A stretch of DNA of 64,000 nt from Corynebacterium ciconiae DSM 44920 (lineage in GTDB: Bacteria; Actinomycetota; Actinomycetes; Mycobacteriales; Mycobacteriaceae), in the NCBI RefSeq assembly GCF_030440575.1, contig NZ_CP047189.1, positions 310,001-374,000 on the forward strand. Reading direction: 5' to 3'. Below, piece by piece: positions 1 through 9,904 of the stretch (position 1 is its first letter; each line of letters opens with the position of its first letter). Made by a program: the position numbers and the translations under genes. The notes under the pieces were generated by a model that worked only from the letters and a program-made list of their open reading frames with translations, was not told the DNA's origin and did not search any database.

Positions 1-764
1 TGGTGGCTCGTTCGGGCACCATCGACACCAGCATCTATGACACCGAGGATGCGAAGAAGATTGATGGGCTGCCAGTGCTGGAAAGCACGGATGCCGGGCA
101 TGGCCACTCGACCCTCTCCACAGAGTCCCTTCTCGAGGTCAAACCCGACCTGCTTATCGGTTATGAATCTGGCGTGGACATGGAAAAGGTCGAGGCATCA
201 GGTGTACCCGTCTACATTCCAGCCTCCTACTGCGCCGGTACTGCTAAAGAGCGCGCGAGCTTCGACGATGTCACCGAAGAGATCGATCGTTTCGGCCAGC
301 TTTTCGACGTCGCCTCCCAGGCAGAGAAACTCGGCGTCGAACTCAAAGAGAAGGTGAGTGAGCTAAAAGATGCCAACCCCGGTGACCTTTCCGGGGCCAC
401 GGCGGCGATGGTCTTTATCACCCCAGGAGATACCGGAACGATATCTGTCTACGGAAACACCAGCATGGCGCAAGCTCAGCTGGACGCCTTAGGCATGAAA
501 AACGTTTACGAAGATAATTCCGAGCGTGTCAGTGATGTCTCTATCGAAGACATTCTAGAGAAAAACCCTGATTATATTGCCCTGCTCCACACCGCGGGGA
601 CTTCGGAGGAGATTATGTCGACCTTTGGGGATGTGCGCGGTTCCGAGGACCTTGCGGCAACCAAGAACGATCGTGTGGTTACTCTGGATTATCCGCTGGT
701 AGATCCGGCCTCGCCACTGTCTGTGAAGGGCCTCGAGGAATTGAAGACCAAGTTGTCCTCTTAG
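1..764 (+). CDS. Siderophore/metal ABC transporter substrate-binding protein (5' truncated by window)
   Basis: This is the C-terminal part of a periplasmic-binding-protein-like (FecB/TroA-fold) solute receptor; the start lies before the window, so the signal peptide and lipobox are not visible. Family features that can be seen are the 'LLEVKPDLLIGYESG' segment, the long linking helix around 'AEKLGVELKEKVSELK', and the C-terminal lobe 'ILEKNPDYIALLHT ... VTLDYPLVDPASPLSVKGLEEL'. Such proteins capture ferric siderophores or related metal complexes outside the membrane and hand them to an ABC permease. No permease or ATPase gene lies on the visible side, so the partners are probably upstream. 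The last 100 bases contain one copy of a 19-bp sequence repeated at 1461-1479. The ligand cannot be predicted. Confidence 0.85.
   Translation, partial: VARSGTIDTSIYDTEDAKKIDGLPVLESTDAGHGHSTLSTESLLEVKPDLLIGYESGVDMEKVEASGVPVYIPASYCAGTAKERASFDDVTEEIDRFGQLFDVASQAEKLGVELKEKVSELKDANPGDLSGATAAMVFITPGDTGTISVYGNTSMAQAQLDALGMKNVYEDNSERVSDVSIEDILEKNPDYIALLHTAGTSEEIMSTFGDVRGSEDLAATKNDRVVTLDYPLVDPASPLSVKGLEELKTKLSS
668..686 (+). repeat. 19-bp perfect direct repeat, left copy
   Basis: CGATCGTGTGGTTACTCTG lies inside the 3' end of the binding-protein gene and recurs identically at 1461-1479. The flanks of the two copies do not match, so this is not simply a duplicated gene end. The pair brackets the small AlpA-like gene pair and may be an attachment-site-like duplication. 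Confidence 0.8.
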
Positions 765-860
765 TCTGCAGCCGGTCTCAGCGGCGAGGAAAGATGGGAT
801 CCAACACCTACGATCAAGATTAAAGAGCGAAAATACAAACGGAAGGAGCAACAATAGGCT

Positions 861-889
861 GCTGGGGCTATAAGGCGCATAGCCCCAGC
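861..889. repeat. 11-bp perfect inverted repeat between binding protein and small ORFs
   Basis: GCTGGGGCTAT (861-871) pairs perfectly with ATAGCCCCAGC (879-889) over a 7-nt loop. It lies about 100 bases after the binding-protein stop and has no T-run behind it. It could be a weak terminator of the upstream gene or a protein-binding inverted repeat. Confidence 0.6.
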
Positions 890-900
890 GCCCACCCCCT

Positions 901-906
901 TATACT
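901..906 (+). promoter_or_regulatory. Candidate -10 element for the small-ORF pair
   Basis: TATACT lies 23 bases before the ATG at 929, and an AAAGGAG ribosome binding site follows at about 916-922. No convincing -35 is visible; its expected position overlaps the right arm of the 861-889 inverted repeat, so repression or structure there could affect initiation. This is inference from position only. Confidence 0.4.
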
Positions 907-928
907 AGGGGACAGAAAGGAGCACCAC

Positions 929-1090
929 ATGCCCTACATCATCATCGCCGCCTACCTAGGGATAGCTGGAATACTCGTCTCTACCAAGGCTGAACTCGGA
1001 TACTGGCTACCCGTCGCCGGTGGATTCATCGTGTCGATGTGGATGGCGATCGAAACTGAAAAGATTGACCGGAAGCTAGGCCGCCCATGA
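929..1090 (+). CDS. Small membrane protein (53 aa) coupled to AlpA-like gene
   Basis: This is a 53-residue protein starting MPYIIIAAYLGIAGILVSTK. It has two hydrophobic stretches (about residues 2-17 and 24-39) and a charged C-terminus (ETEKIDRKLGRP), so it is likely a small inner-membrane protein. The ATG is preceded by a good ribosome binding site (AAAGGAG, 6 nt spacing). The stop overlaps the next start in an ATGA arrangement (1087-1090), which implies translational coupling to the helix-turn-helix gene. I do not recognise a family. Small membrane proteins paired with AlpA/excisionase-like proteins occur in actinobacterial prophage and integrative-element modules, so this may be element cargo. 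Confidence 0.6.
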   Translation: MPYIIIAAYLGIAGILVSTKAELGYWLPVAGGFIVSMWMAIETEKIDRKLGRP

Positions 1091-1305
1091 ACCCCACCAT
1101 CATCGACACCGATACCGGCCGCGAGCTATGGCCAGCCGAGCAATGCGCCGCCCACTGCGGCATATCACGCTCCACCTGGACCACCTACGCATCGCGCGGC
1201 CAAGCCTCCGCCCCCAAGCCTGTAGCACACCTAGGCCGCTACACCCTATGGGACGCGGCCGAGGTACAGGCGTGGCACGCTGCTCGCCCCTCACAACGGC
1301 GCTAG
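1087..1305 (+). CDS. AlpA/excisionase-like helix-turn-helix protein
   Basis: This is a 72-residue protein. Residues about 15-60 fit the MerR-like winged helix-turn-helix of excisionase/AlpA proteins: 'WPAEQCAAHCGISRSTWTTYASRG' forms the helix-turn-helix, and 'PVAHLGRYTLWDAAEVQAWHAARP' forms the wing and the typical final helix (V-x-x-W). Such proteins bind DNA to direct prophage or plasmid-element excision, or act as small regulators. The start overlaps the upstream small membrane-protein gene. No integrase, relaxase or phage structural gene is near, so this is either a remnant or a regulator acting with factors elsewhere. The pair lies between the two 19-bp repeats. Confidence 0.65.
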   Translation: MNPTIIDTDTGRELWPAEQCAAHCGISRSTWTTYASRGQASAPKPVAHLGRYTLWDAAEVQAWHAARPSQRR

Positions 1306-1460
1306 CCGATAGCCGACCCCGAGAGAAAGCGCCATCCATGTCGAACCGCCGTGTTGACTGCTATGCGGGCGTCATTAACGTCAAGTCTGCATCTATGAGT
1401 TTCTAGATGTGTTCCAATCCATTCGCCGTCGCATCCGAATGATCTGCCACTACCCTTGTG

Positions 1461-1479
1461 CGATCGTGTGGTTACTCTG
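1461..1479 (+). repeat. 19-bp perfect direct repeat, right copy
   Basis: This copy is identical to 668-686 and sits just beyond the end of the minus-strand PLP-enzyme gene. Together the two copies bound about 0.8 kb that contains the AlpA-like pair. Confidence 0.8.
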
Positions 1480-1494
1480 AAGTGCCCGCCATCC

Positions 1495-2511
1495 TCAACG
1501 CAATGAGCACCTACTCCAGGGAAGAGCAATCTTGGGGCGAGCAGACGCGCGGTCGAGTAGGTGGGGGCGAGGTAGAGCCACGTGAGGGCTGGATGAGACA
1601 CAATTGTGACCCATAATGCTCTCGACATAACGATGGCCCGTGTCTGGGCAGAGAAAGACGGTTGCATGATCAGCCCGTGGTGAGCCCGCGGCATGCTCGT
1701 ACTCAGCGGCCACGTAGGCGGCGCCGCTACTCAAGCCCACAAAGAGTCCGGTGTGCTGCAGGAGATTGCTACATCCGGATGCGGCAACCTCAGAGCTCAC
1801 CCAATGCACTGCGTCGAAAATATCGTGGCGAATATTGCCGAACGCGATAGAGCTGCCAATGCCGGCGATCAGCATGGCTGGATCGGCAATATGCTCGGAG
1901 CCGAAACTCACGCTGCCGAAAGGCTCCACAGCCACCATCGTGATCTCAAGATCACCGCAGGATAGTCCACTGTATAGCCCAGCGCTGGATGCGCCGGTTC
2001 CCACTGGGCACACGAGGCTCAACGATGAGTGGCTACTCCCCAGCGTTTCAGCTAAGTCGCTGCCAATCTTTTCGTAACCAAGCGCATGGACAACCGAGTG
2101 GTACTGCTGCATCCAGTGCCATCCAGGATGCTCGGCTAACAAGTCGTGGATCCGAGCGACACGCCGATTCTGATCCTGGCTAAGGGAGTCAGTGGGAGGC
2201 ATGGTCTCCAGCGCAACCCCGAGAAGCCGCAGTTGTGCTGCGATGCAGGGATCTATCGAGGTGGAACCTACGATGTAGCACTGCACATTCTCTCGCCGGC
2301 ATGCAAGACCTAGGGCGAGGGCGTAGAGGCCGCTGGAGGAATCGATCACAGTAGCGCCAGGATGAATAGTGCCAGCGCGAAGGAGTTCAGTGACGGCTCG
2401 GTGCGCGCAGGCTGCTTTTAACAGCTCGAATCGAAGCGCATACAACCCAGGCGCAACACTTACGAGCGCGGGATCCGATAGCAATGTGAGACCATCTTTA
2501 TAGCAGCGCAT
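1495..2511 (-). CDS. SbnA-like PLP-dependent enzyme of the cysteine synthase family
   Basis: This is a 338-residue fold-type II PLP enzyme. It resembles staphylococcal SbnA (O-phosphoserine plus glutamate, a step towards diaminopropionate for staphyloferrin B). From Lys32 (in FELLK) to the Gly of the 'DSSSG' phosphate loop the spacing is the same 30 residues as in SbnA, so Lys32 is the probable Schiff-base lysine. Further matches are 'MQQYHS', the 'CPVGTGASSAGL' glycine loop, 'VAVEPFGSVSFG', 'AGIGSS' and 'GLFVGLSSGAA'. The usual SGN is SGL here, and the Asp-Arg after the lysine is replaced. The ATG at 2511 was chosen because it follows the MFS stop by 11 nt and matches the family length; a longer in-frame extension to 2931 runs antisense within the MFS gene and is rejected. 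It is the last gene of a three-gene operon. Confidence 0.75.
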   Translation of the reverse strand: MRCYKDGLTLLSDPALVSVAPGLYALRFELLKAACAHRAVTELLRAGTIHPGATVIDSSSGLYALALGLACRRENVQCYIVGSTSIDPCIAAQLRLLGVALETMPPTDSLSQDQNRRVARIHDLLAEHPGWHWMQQYHSVVHALGYEKIGSDLAETLGSSHSSLSLVCPVGTGASSAGLYSGLSCGDLEITMVAVEPFGSVSFGSEHIADPAMLIAGIGSSIAFGNIRHDIFDAVHWVSSEVAASGCSNLLQHTGLFVGLSSGAAYVAAEYEHAAGSPRADHATVFLCPDTGHRYVESIMGHNCVSSSPHVALPRPHLLDRASARPKIALPWSRCSLR

Positions 2512-2522
2512 GTGATTCTGCC

Positions 2523-3743
2523 TTAGCCGATGCGGGTGGAATCGATATGACGAAGAGCATAAGCCCCGAAGATCCCAGCAAGAATGGTCACGCACCCTAG
2601 AGTTAGGCCCATCCCATGCCAGTCGCCCACGTATAGGCCTGCGCCGGCGATGGCTGCACCGCCGAACACGCCGATGCTTTGTCCAGCTCCATTGAGTGCA
2701 AGGATTGTGCCGCGGTGACCTTGAGCCTGCCGAACCAGCAGGGTGGTGATGCACGCTGCGATGACTGCGTGAGCTGCGGCGGTCATGCCTGTCATCGCCA
2801 CTGCAATCGCAATATGCGGGGCGTAGAAGAGAAGGATGATCGAGGCTACGGCTACCCCGCAGGCGGCTAATAACAGGTACATCGCTGTGCGGTAGTTGGT
2901 GATTGAAGCAAGTAGCTTGCCGCCGCACCAATTACCCATGAAGAAGAAAAGCCCACTGGTTGTCCACACAAAGGAAAATATCCCAGGACCCACGCCGAAA
3001 GTCTCGTCGTAGTACACGGCTACATAGGACAGCTGCCCCATAAATACAGCTGTTCGCAAAAGTGAAATAGCTAGGAGGGGAAGCACTGCCGGGATGGAGG
3101 CGGCCTGTACAAAACCTTCCCGGTAACTCGGCCGTTGGTTCGCGGTGCCGTTAGTATCAAAACGAGGGGTACGCCAAAAGAAGATCGCTACAACCATGCA
3201 TAGCACCGCCGTGGCGATAACATCCCCTCGCCATCCCCAGAGCAATGCTGGACCGGCAAGAACCGGAGCGGCCAGCATCGCGGTGAGTGTCATACAGGCA
3301 GAGACCATGGTTGCGGCTCGTCCCGATGATGCCTCATCCTCAAAACTATCGGCAGCCATCGCGCCAATGGCAGGGTTCAGCGTAGAGGTAGCTGCACCAA
3401 CGACGAGACAGAATACGATCCACGTCGACACTTCACCGTAAGCAGCGGCTACACACGCAGCAGCTAAGGCAAGCAAGGATAAAGACGCGATGGCGCGCCG
3501 CGACATCCTATCGATGAGAGGAGCGAAGGCTAGGCCGACCAACAGAGCCGAAACTCCACCCAACCCGCGCAGTGCTCCGATCCGAGGCGCATCTGTCTCT
3601 GCGACGGCGGCAATATCAACGAGAAAGTTGCTGAAAATGGTGAAGGGAATGAGCCCAAGGGCGCCGGCGCCAAGGAGAGGCCAAATGGCCATAAACATGC
3701 GCCTGTCATTCATCTGTGGCTGTTGGGAAAAATGTGAGTTCAT
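2523..3743 (-). CDS. MFS transporter, probable metallophore exporter
   Basis: This is a 406-residue protein with about 12 predicted membrane helices and the major-facilitator layout. The loop between helices 2 and 3 reads 'FAPLIDRMSRRAIA', close to the MFS motif A (G-x-x-x-D-R-x-G-R-R). It starts 15 nt after the DUF364-like gene and ends 11 nt before the SbnA-like gene, so the three are probably one transcript. MFS proteins between siderophore-synthesis genes usually export the finished small molecule (as SbnD does in staphyloferrin B). Export is inferred from context; uptake or drug efflux cannot be excluded. Confidence 0.75.
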   Translation of the reverse strand: MNSHFSQQPQMNDRRMFMAIWPLLGAGALGLIPFTIFSNFLVDIAAVAETDAPRIGALRGLGGVSALLVGLAFAPLIDRMSRRAIASLSLLALAAACVAAAYGEVSTWIVFCLVVGAATSTLNPAIGAMAADSFEDEASSGRAATMVSACMTLTAMLAAPVLAGPALLWGWRGDVIATAVLCMVVAIFFWRTPRFDTNGTANQRPSYREGFVQAASIPAVLPLLAISLLRTAVFMGQLSYVAVYYDETFGVGPGIFSFVWTTSGLFFFMGNWCGGKLLASITNYRTAMYLLLAACGVAVASIILLFYAPHIAIAVAMTGMTAAAHAVIAACITTLLVRQAQGHRGTILALNGAGQSIGVFGGAAIAGAGLYVGDWHGMGLTLGCVTILAGIFGAYALRHIDSTRIG

Positions 3744-3758
3744 AGCGGTACGTATCCG

Positions 3759-4586
3759 TTACGTCAGAGGAGATGCGTGGTTAGTGCCTGCGGTGTATTG
3801 GAAAATCGTGCTTGATTCTGCACTGAATTGGGAAAACGGGAATGGCTCAGCGTTAAGAGATGTGACGCCGGAACCAATGAACTCGCGTACGATGGCCGCC
3901 CCGCTCTGGGCGTAGACAAGCAGGGGGATACCGAGGCGGATGCATCGAGTGCGGATTCGGTCGAACGAGCCGTCGACAAGGGTCATTCCCGTGACAATCA
4001 TGGTGTCTACCTCATGCACAACATCTTCACCCTCGTCATGGACCTTCATCCCTAGGCATGTTGATATCCCACGGTCGGCTAAGACAACTGTGCAACCCTG
4101 ATCAATGAGGGCACGAACGAGGGGAGTGACAACCCCCACCACGCCGACTCGTTGGCCAGGAGAGCAAGCGGCTAAGGAAACGATGGCGTTATCGCGGGCT
4201 TGAGCTCGCTCCCAAGGTGTACCTGCGGGAAGGGTGATACGAGTGCAGCTGAGATCGGAAGCGAAAGGAGAGCGATCCGCGAGGTAGGCATCCACAGCGG
4301 CTATTCGAAGTGCTGCTATGTCTGAGGCCAGAACCATCGACAATGGAGCGCCTGAGAACCCGATGGCGTCGTCGAGAGGGCAATGATCTGGAACGGAGCA
4401 TGCGCCGAAGCCGCGGCCAACCCGCACAAGAAGGTAGCGGTTGGAATATACAATCGCGCTATCTGGTAGGCGAGTGCCATGTTCAAGACGGAAAACACTG
4501 CTCGCCCGCAGCTCGGGGTCGGAGGCTGTGAGCTCGGAGTTCACGCGAGAGACAAGCTCGGGGACTGAGGCCACGCTTGCGTACAT
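3759..4586 (-). CDS. DUF364-like putative heavy-metal-chelation (Rossmann-like) protein
   Basis: This is a 275-residue protein. The N-terminal half (about 1-110) contains 'RVGRGFGACSVPDHC', and the C-terminal half (about 140-265) fits the DUF364 Rossmann-like domain: 'GQRVGVVGVVTPLVRALIDQGCTVVLADRG', 'DTMIVTGMTLVDGSFDRIRTRC', and a final GxxxL segment ('IGSGVTSLNAEPF'). DUF364 proteins are annotated as putative heavy-metal-chelation proteins, often with a DUF4213 N-terminal half; no reaction is established. It is the first gene of the minus-strand operon. No strong ribosome binding site precedes the ATG, and the -10 candidate leaves a very short leader. Confidence 0.65.
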   Translation of the reverse strand: MYASVASVPELVSRVNSELTASDPELRASSVFRLEHGTRLPDSAIVYSNRYLLVRVGRGFGACSVPDHCPLDDAIGFSGAPLSMVLASDIAALRIAAVDAYLADRSPFASDLSCTRITLPAGTPWERAQARDNAIVSLAACSPGQRVGVVGVVTPLVRALIDQGCTVVLADRGISTCLGMKVHDEGEDVVHEVDTMIVTGMTLVDGSFDRIRTRCIRLGIPLLVYAQSGAAIVREFIGSGVTSLNAEPFPFSQFSAESSTIFQYTAGTNHASPLT

Positions 4587-4604
4587 AAGCGAAGCCTAGC
4601 ATTA
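4586..4604 (-). promoter_or_regulatory. Possible DtxR-type iron box overlapping the operon start
   Basis: By eye, 12 of 19 positions match the DtxR consensus TTAGGTTAGCCTAACCTAA, including the central AGCCTA. The site lies between the candidate -10 (TATAGT, reverse strand, 4611-4616) and the start codon, where a repressor would block transcription. The match is only moderate. Confidence 0.3.
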
Positions 4605-4610
4605 GTAGAC

Positions 4611-4616
4611 ACTATA
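4611..4616 (-). promoter_or_regulatory. Candidate -10 of the DUF364-MFS-SbnA-like operon
   Basis: On the minus strand TATAGT sits about 25 bases before the ATG at 4586 in a locally AT-rich stretch. No good -35 is seen. Confidence 0.35.
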
Positions 4617-4690
4617 TAAAAGAGTTTTCATTTGAGAGGTGTATTAGTTCTCGGGAGAAGAGCTCCGACGTGATTGCGCAGGTGGGGCGC

Positions 4691-4719
4691 TTGATCGTGG
4701 GGATCCGGTGAACTATACT
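4691..4719 (+). promoter_or_regulatory. Strong candidate promoter for rpsL
   Basis: TTGATC (4691-4696), a 17-bp spacer and TATACT (4714-4719) form a near-consensus vegetative promoter on the plus strand. Transcription would begin near 4726 and give a leader of about 355 nt before rpsL. The rest of the gene-free 4587-5081 stretch holds no convincing ORF. Confidence 0.6.
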
Positions 4720-5081
4720 CGTGCAAGCTTGAAAAAGATTTTTTGGGCGGCTTGCCACCACAGTGCCTGTGTGCTGCGAGAACCAGCCTCGATTCACCAC
4801 CCAGTAGGCCAGCGAGAGCGGCTGACTGGGTTTGCCGTGTCTTGAATGCCGGTGCTTGCTGTGTCAGTGCTGTGAGTGCAAGACATACAAGAGAACACCC
4901 GAAGACTACGTAGAGAGCGCGGTAGGTCCGAGACCTGCTGTGTTCACTGAGGGACTACCCTGCCGTCGTCGAGGACGATTGCGGGCGATGCCCTCGTGGA
5001 GTAGCTCCAGCACCATAGCCTCACCAAGGGAATCCAGGTAGCTGCCTATTCGACGCGCTAGTTAGATACAGAAAGAAGTTC

Positions 5082-5453
5082 ATGCCAACTATTCAGCAGC
5101 TGGTCCGCAAGGGCCGCCATGATAAGACCGCAAAGGTGAAGACCGCGGCTCTTAAGGGCTCTCCGCAGCGCCGTGGCGTGTGCACCCGTGTGTACACCGT
5201 CGCCCCGAAGAAGCCGAACTCCGCGCTCCGTAAGGTCGCTCGTGTTCGTCTGACCTCCGGTATCGAAGTGTCCGCCTACATTCCGGGCGAGGGGCACAAC
5301 CTGCAGGAGCACTCCATGGTGCTCGTGCGCGGTGGTCGTGTGAAGGACCTCCCCGGTGTTCGATACAAGATCGTGCGTGGCGCACTTGACACCCAGGGTG
5401 TGAAGGATCGCAAGCAGGCACGTTCCCGCTACGGTGCGAAGAAGGAGAAGTAA
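5082..5453 (+). CDS. rpsL: 30S ribosomal protein S12
   Basis: This is a complete 123-residue S12, a decoding-centre protein of the small subunit. The conserved loops '[15 protein letters not shown]' and '[20 protein letters not shown]' are present. The lysines at the usual streptomycin-resistance positions (in KKPNSA and RVKDLPG) are wild type, which predicts no rpsL-based streptomycin resistance. The ATG is preceded by GAAAGAAG. rpsG follows after 3 nt, so the two are cotranscribed as the start of the str operon. Confidence 0.98.
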   Translation: MPTIQQLVRKGRHDKTAKVKTAALKGSPQRRGVCTRVYTVAPKKPNSALRKVARVRLTSGIEVSAYIPGEGHNLQEHSMVLVRGGRVKDLPGVRYKIVRGALDTQGVKDRKQARSRYGAKKEK

Positions 5454-5456
5454 AAC

Positions 5457-5924
5457 ATGCGTAAGGGCAAGGCACCTGTACGTCCTGTAGTTAAGGACCC
5501 GATTTACAACTCCGAGCTCGTCACTCAGCTGATCAACAAGGTCCTGCTTGACGGCAAGAAGTCCACCGCCGAGCGCATCGTCTACAGCGCTCTTGAGATC
5601 TGCAAGGAAAAGACCGGTACCGATCCGGTTGGCACCTTGGAGAAGGCTATTGGCAACATCAAGCCCGACCTTGAGGTTCGCTCCCGCCGCGTGGGTGGCG
5701 CTACCTACCAGGTTCCGGTTGAGGTTCGTCCCGGCCGTGCAACCACCCTCGCACTCCGCTGGATGGTGACCTTCACCCGTCAGCGTCGCGAGCACACGAT
5801 GGTTGATCGTCTCGCCAACGAGATCCTCGATGCCGCTAACGGCCTCGGTGCTTCCGTGAAGCGCCGCGAGGACACCCACAAGATGGCTGAAGCTAACCGC
5901 GCATTCGCCCACTACCGCTGGTAG
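5457..5924 (+). CDS. rpsG: 30S ribosomal protein S7
   Basis: This is a complete 155-residue S7, the primary binder that nucleates assembly of the 30S head and contacts the E-site tRNA. Conserved segments seen are '[19 protein letters not shown]', '[24 protein letters not shown]' and the C-terminal '[19 protein letters not shown]'. It follows rpsL by 3 nt and precedes fusA by 221 nt. Confidence 0.98.
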   Translation: MRKGKAPVRPVVKDPIYNSELVTQLINKVLLDGKKSTAERIVYSALEICKEKTGTDPVGTLEKAIGNIKPDLEVRSRRVGGATYQVPVEVRPGRATTLALRWMVTFTRQRREHTMVDRLANEILDAANGLGASVKRREDTHKMAEANRAFAHYRW

Positions 5925-5959
5925 TGTCAGTTTTTGTGCCCTGCTAGATCGGCGTTCCG

Positions 5960-5985
5960 CCAGTGGATGCAGCGCATCCCACTGG
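5960..5985 (+). promoter_or_regulatory. Stem-loop in the rpsG-fusA spacer
   Basis: CCAGTGGATGC (5960-5970) pairs with GCAT-C-CCACTGG (5974-5985) as an 11-bp stem with one bulged C and a 3-nt loop. It lacks a T-run, so it is more likely an mRNA-processing or partial-attenuation structure than a full terminator. Confidence 0.5.
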
Positions 5986-6145
5986 TGCGGGCGCTCTCGG
6001 TCGGCACGGGCGATGAGCCGCCATGGAGATGGCGTCGACAAGCTACTACGCGATAATCCATCGCGCGGCTAGCTGTGAATGAGACAACTGTATCCACAAG
6101 GGCGCCATTTGGCGGCCTACACCAACCAACAATTGGGGATTTACT

Positions 6146-8269
<2,124 letters not shown>

Positions 8270-8283
8270 ACACCGCCAGCTCG

Positions 8284-8393
8284 GTTCCTCGCGAGGTGCA
8301 TGCCAGACCTCGCTGGGAACGGCAGGTAGCGGCCCGCTGAGCGGGAGAGTGCGACCGCGCTCGCAGATCCCCGTTGAGCAGGCCGTTACCTGC
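8284..8393 (+). ncRNA. Structured RNA candidate in the fusA-tuf spacer
   Basis: Nested inverted repeats fill this stretch. Hairpin A is GTTCC/GGAAC (8284-8288, 8316-8320) with CGAGGT/ACCTCG inside (8292-8297, 8307-8312). Hairpin B is closed by a 13-bp long-range stem, GCAGGTAGCGGCC (8322-8334) with GGCCGTTACCTGC (8381-8393), with one G-T pair and internal short stems. A small CCCGC-TGA-GCGGG hairpin (8333-8345) competes with the long stem. There is no T-tract. It could be a 3'-UTR processing structure, a leader element controlling EF-Tu, or a small RNA. Confidence 0.45.
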
Positions 8394-8506
8394 ACAGGCT
8401 CGCTAGCATTCGTGGCCCCATCCATAAAGGAAAGGGTGCAGGGTGCTGGCAGGCCCGATAGGGAAGTGATGATGGTTTGAAATCTGCCATCACCACACCT
8501 ATTATC

Positions 8507-8537
8507 TTGTAACTGGCAATAAATGTCCCGCTATATC
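8507..8537 (+). promoter_or_regulatory. tuf: Candidate tuf promoter
   Basis: TTGTAA (8507-8512) and TATATC (8532-8537) in an AT-rich patch could be -35 and -10 elements, with a long 19-bp spacer. A second -10-like sequence, TACCCT in the context TGTACCCTAGGG, lies at 8562-8567. Either would serve tuf separately from fusA, as expected for a very highly expressed gene. Confidence 0.4.
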
Positions 8538-8636
8538 TTCCTAGGCGAATGCAACCGCGTGTACCCTAGGGGGTCATAGCTAACAACTTGTGGCTGCGAG
8601 AGTCGTAGCCACCGCGAAGTCCAGGAGGACACAGAA

Positions 8637-9827
8637 GTGGCAAAGGCTAAGTTCGAGCGTACTAAGCCGCACGTAAACATTGGTACCATTGGTCACGTTG
8701 ACCACGGTAAGACCACCACCACCGCAGCCATCACCAAGGTTCTGGCCGAGAAGTTCCCGGACCTGAACGAGGCTTCCGCTTTCGAGGCGATTGACAACGC
8801 CCCCGAGGAGCGCGAGCGCGGTATTACCATTAACGTTTCTCACGTTGAGTACGAGACCGAGAAGCGCCACTACGCACACGTGGACGCCCCCGGCCACGCC
8901 GACTACATCAAGAACATGATTACCGGCGCTGCTCAGATGGACGGCGCAATCCTCGTGGTTGCCGCTACCGACGGCCCCATGCCGCAGACCCGTGAGCACG
9001 TGCTTCTCGCCCGTCAGGTGGGTGTGCCCTCCATCCTCGTTGCACTGAACAAGTGCGACATGGTGGATGACGAGGAAATCGTCGAGCTCGTCGAGATGGA
9101 GGTCCGCGAGCTGCTGGCCGACCAGGAGTACGACGAGGAAGCTCCCATCGTTCACATCTCCGCTCTGAAGGCTCTCGAGGGCGACCAGAAGTGGGTTGAC
9201 TCCATTGCCGAGCTCATGCAGGCCTGCGATGACTTCATCCCGGATCCGGTCCGTGAGACCGACAAGCCCTTCCTGATGCCGATCGAGGACATCTTCACCA
9301 TCACCGGCCGCGGCACCGTGGTTACCGGTCGTGTGGAGCGTGGCCAGCTGAACGTCAACGACGAGGTCGAGATCCTGGGTATCCGCGAGAAGTCCCAGAA
9401 GACCACCGTCACCGGTATCGAGATGTTCCGCAAGATGATGGACTACACCGAGGCTGGCGACAACTGTGGTCTGCTTCTCCGTGGTACCAAGCGCGAGGAC
9501 GTCGAGCGTGGCCAGATTGTGGCCAAGCCGGGCGCCTACACCCCCCACACCCAGTTCGAGGGTTCCGTCTACGTCCTGTCCAAGGACGAGGGCGGCCGCC
9601 ACACCCCGTTCTTCGACAACTACCGTCCGCAGTTCTACTTCCGCACCACCGACGTTACCGGTGTTGTGAAGCTCCCCGACGGCGTCGAGATGGTTATGCC
9701 TGGCGACAACGTTGACATGTCCGTCGAGCTGATCCAGCCCGTCGCCATGGACGAGGGTCTGCGCTTCGCTATCCGTGAGGGTGGCCGCACCGTGGGCGCT
9801 GGTCGTGTTACCAAGATCATCAAGTAA
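8637..9827 (+). CDS. tuf: Elongation factor Tu
   Basis: This is a complete 396-residue EF-Tu, the GTPase that delivers aminoacyl-tRNA. The motifs are 'GHVDHGKTT' (G1), 'DAPGHADY' (G3) and 'NKCD' (G4) in domain 1, with the '[13 protein letters not shown]' opening of domain 2. The start is GTG at 8637 after AGGAGG. A perfect palindromic terminator follows. It is the only tuf in the window. Confidence 0.98.
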   Translation: MAKAKFERTKPHVNIGTIGHVDHGKTTTTAAITKVLAEKFPDLNEASAFEAIDNAPEERERGITINVSHVEYETEKRHYAHVDAPGHADYIKNMITGAAQMDGAILVVAATDGPMPQTREHVLLARQVGVPSILVALNKCDMVDDEEIVELVEMEVRELLADQEYDEEAPIVHISALKALEGDQKWVDSIAELMQACDDFIPDPVRETDKPFLMPIEDIFTITGRGTVVTGRVERGQLNVNDEVEILGIREKSQKTTVTGIEMFRKMMDYTEAGDNCGLLLRGTKREDVERGQIVAKPGAYTPHTQFEGSVYVLSKDEGGRHTPFFDNYRPQFYFRTTDVTGVVKLPDGVEMVMPGDNVDMSVELIQPVAMDEGLRFAIREGGRTVGAGRVTKIIK

Positions 9828-9876
9828 TGATCTTCCCGCACTAGTCAGCACATCGTTGTTTGGCTAAGCGAAGTTG

Positions 9877-9904
9877 ATCCCCCTAGGTAATTACCTAGGG
9901 GGAT
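9877..9904 (+). terminator. Rho-independent terminator of tuf
   Basis: A perfect 28-nt palindrome (14-bp arms, ATCCCCCTAGGTAA and its complement) is followed at once by TTTTC. It lies 50 nt after the tuf stop. Confidence 0.9.

Noticed and set aside
2512..2931. 140-codon N-terminal extension of the SbnA-like ORF
   Set aside because: It runs through the end of the MFS gene in another frame and shows no conserved features; the ATG at 2511 matches family length.
4832..5041. Cys-rich 69-codon ORF in the rpsL leader
   Set aside because: TTG start, no ribosome binding site and no family resemblance; the region is better explained as the rpsL leader.
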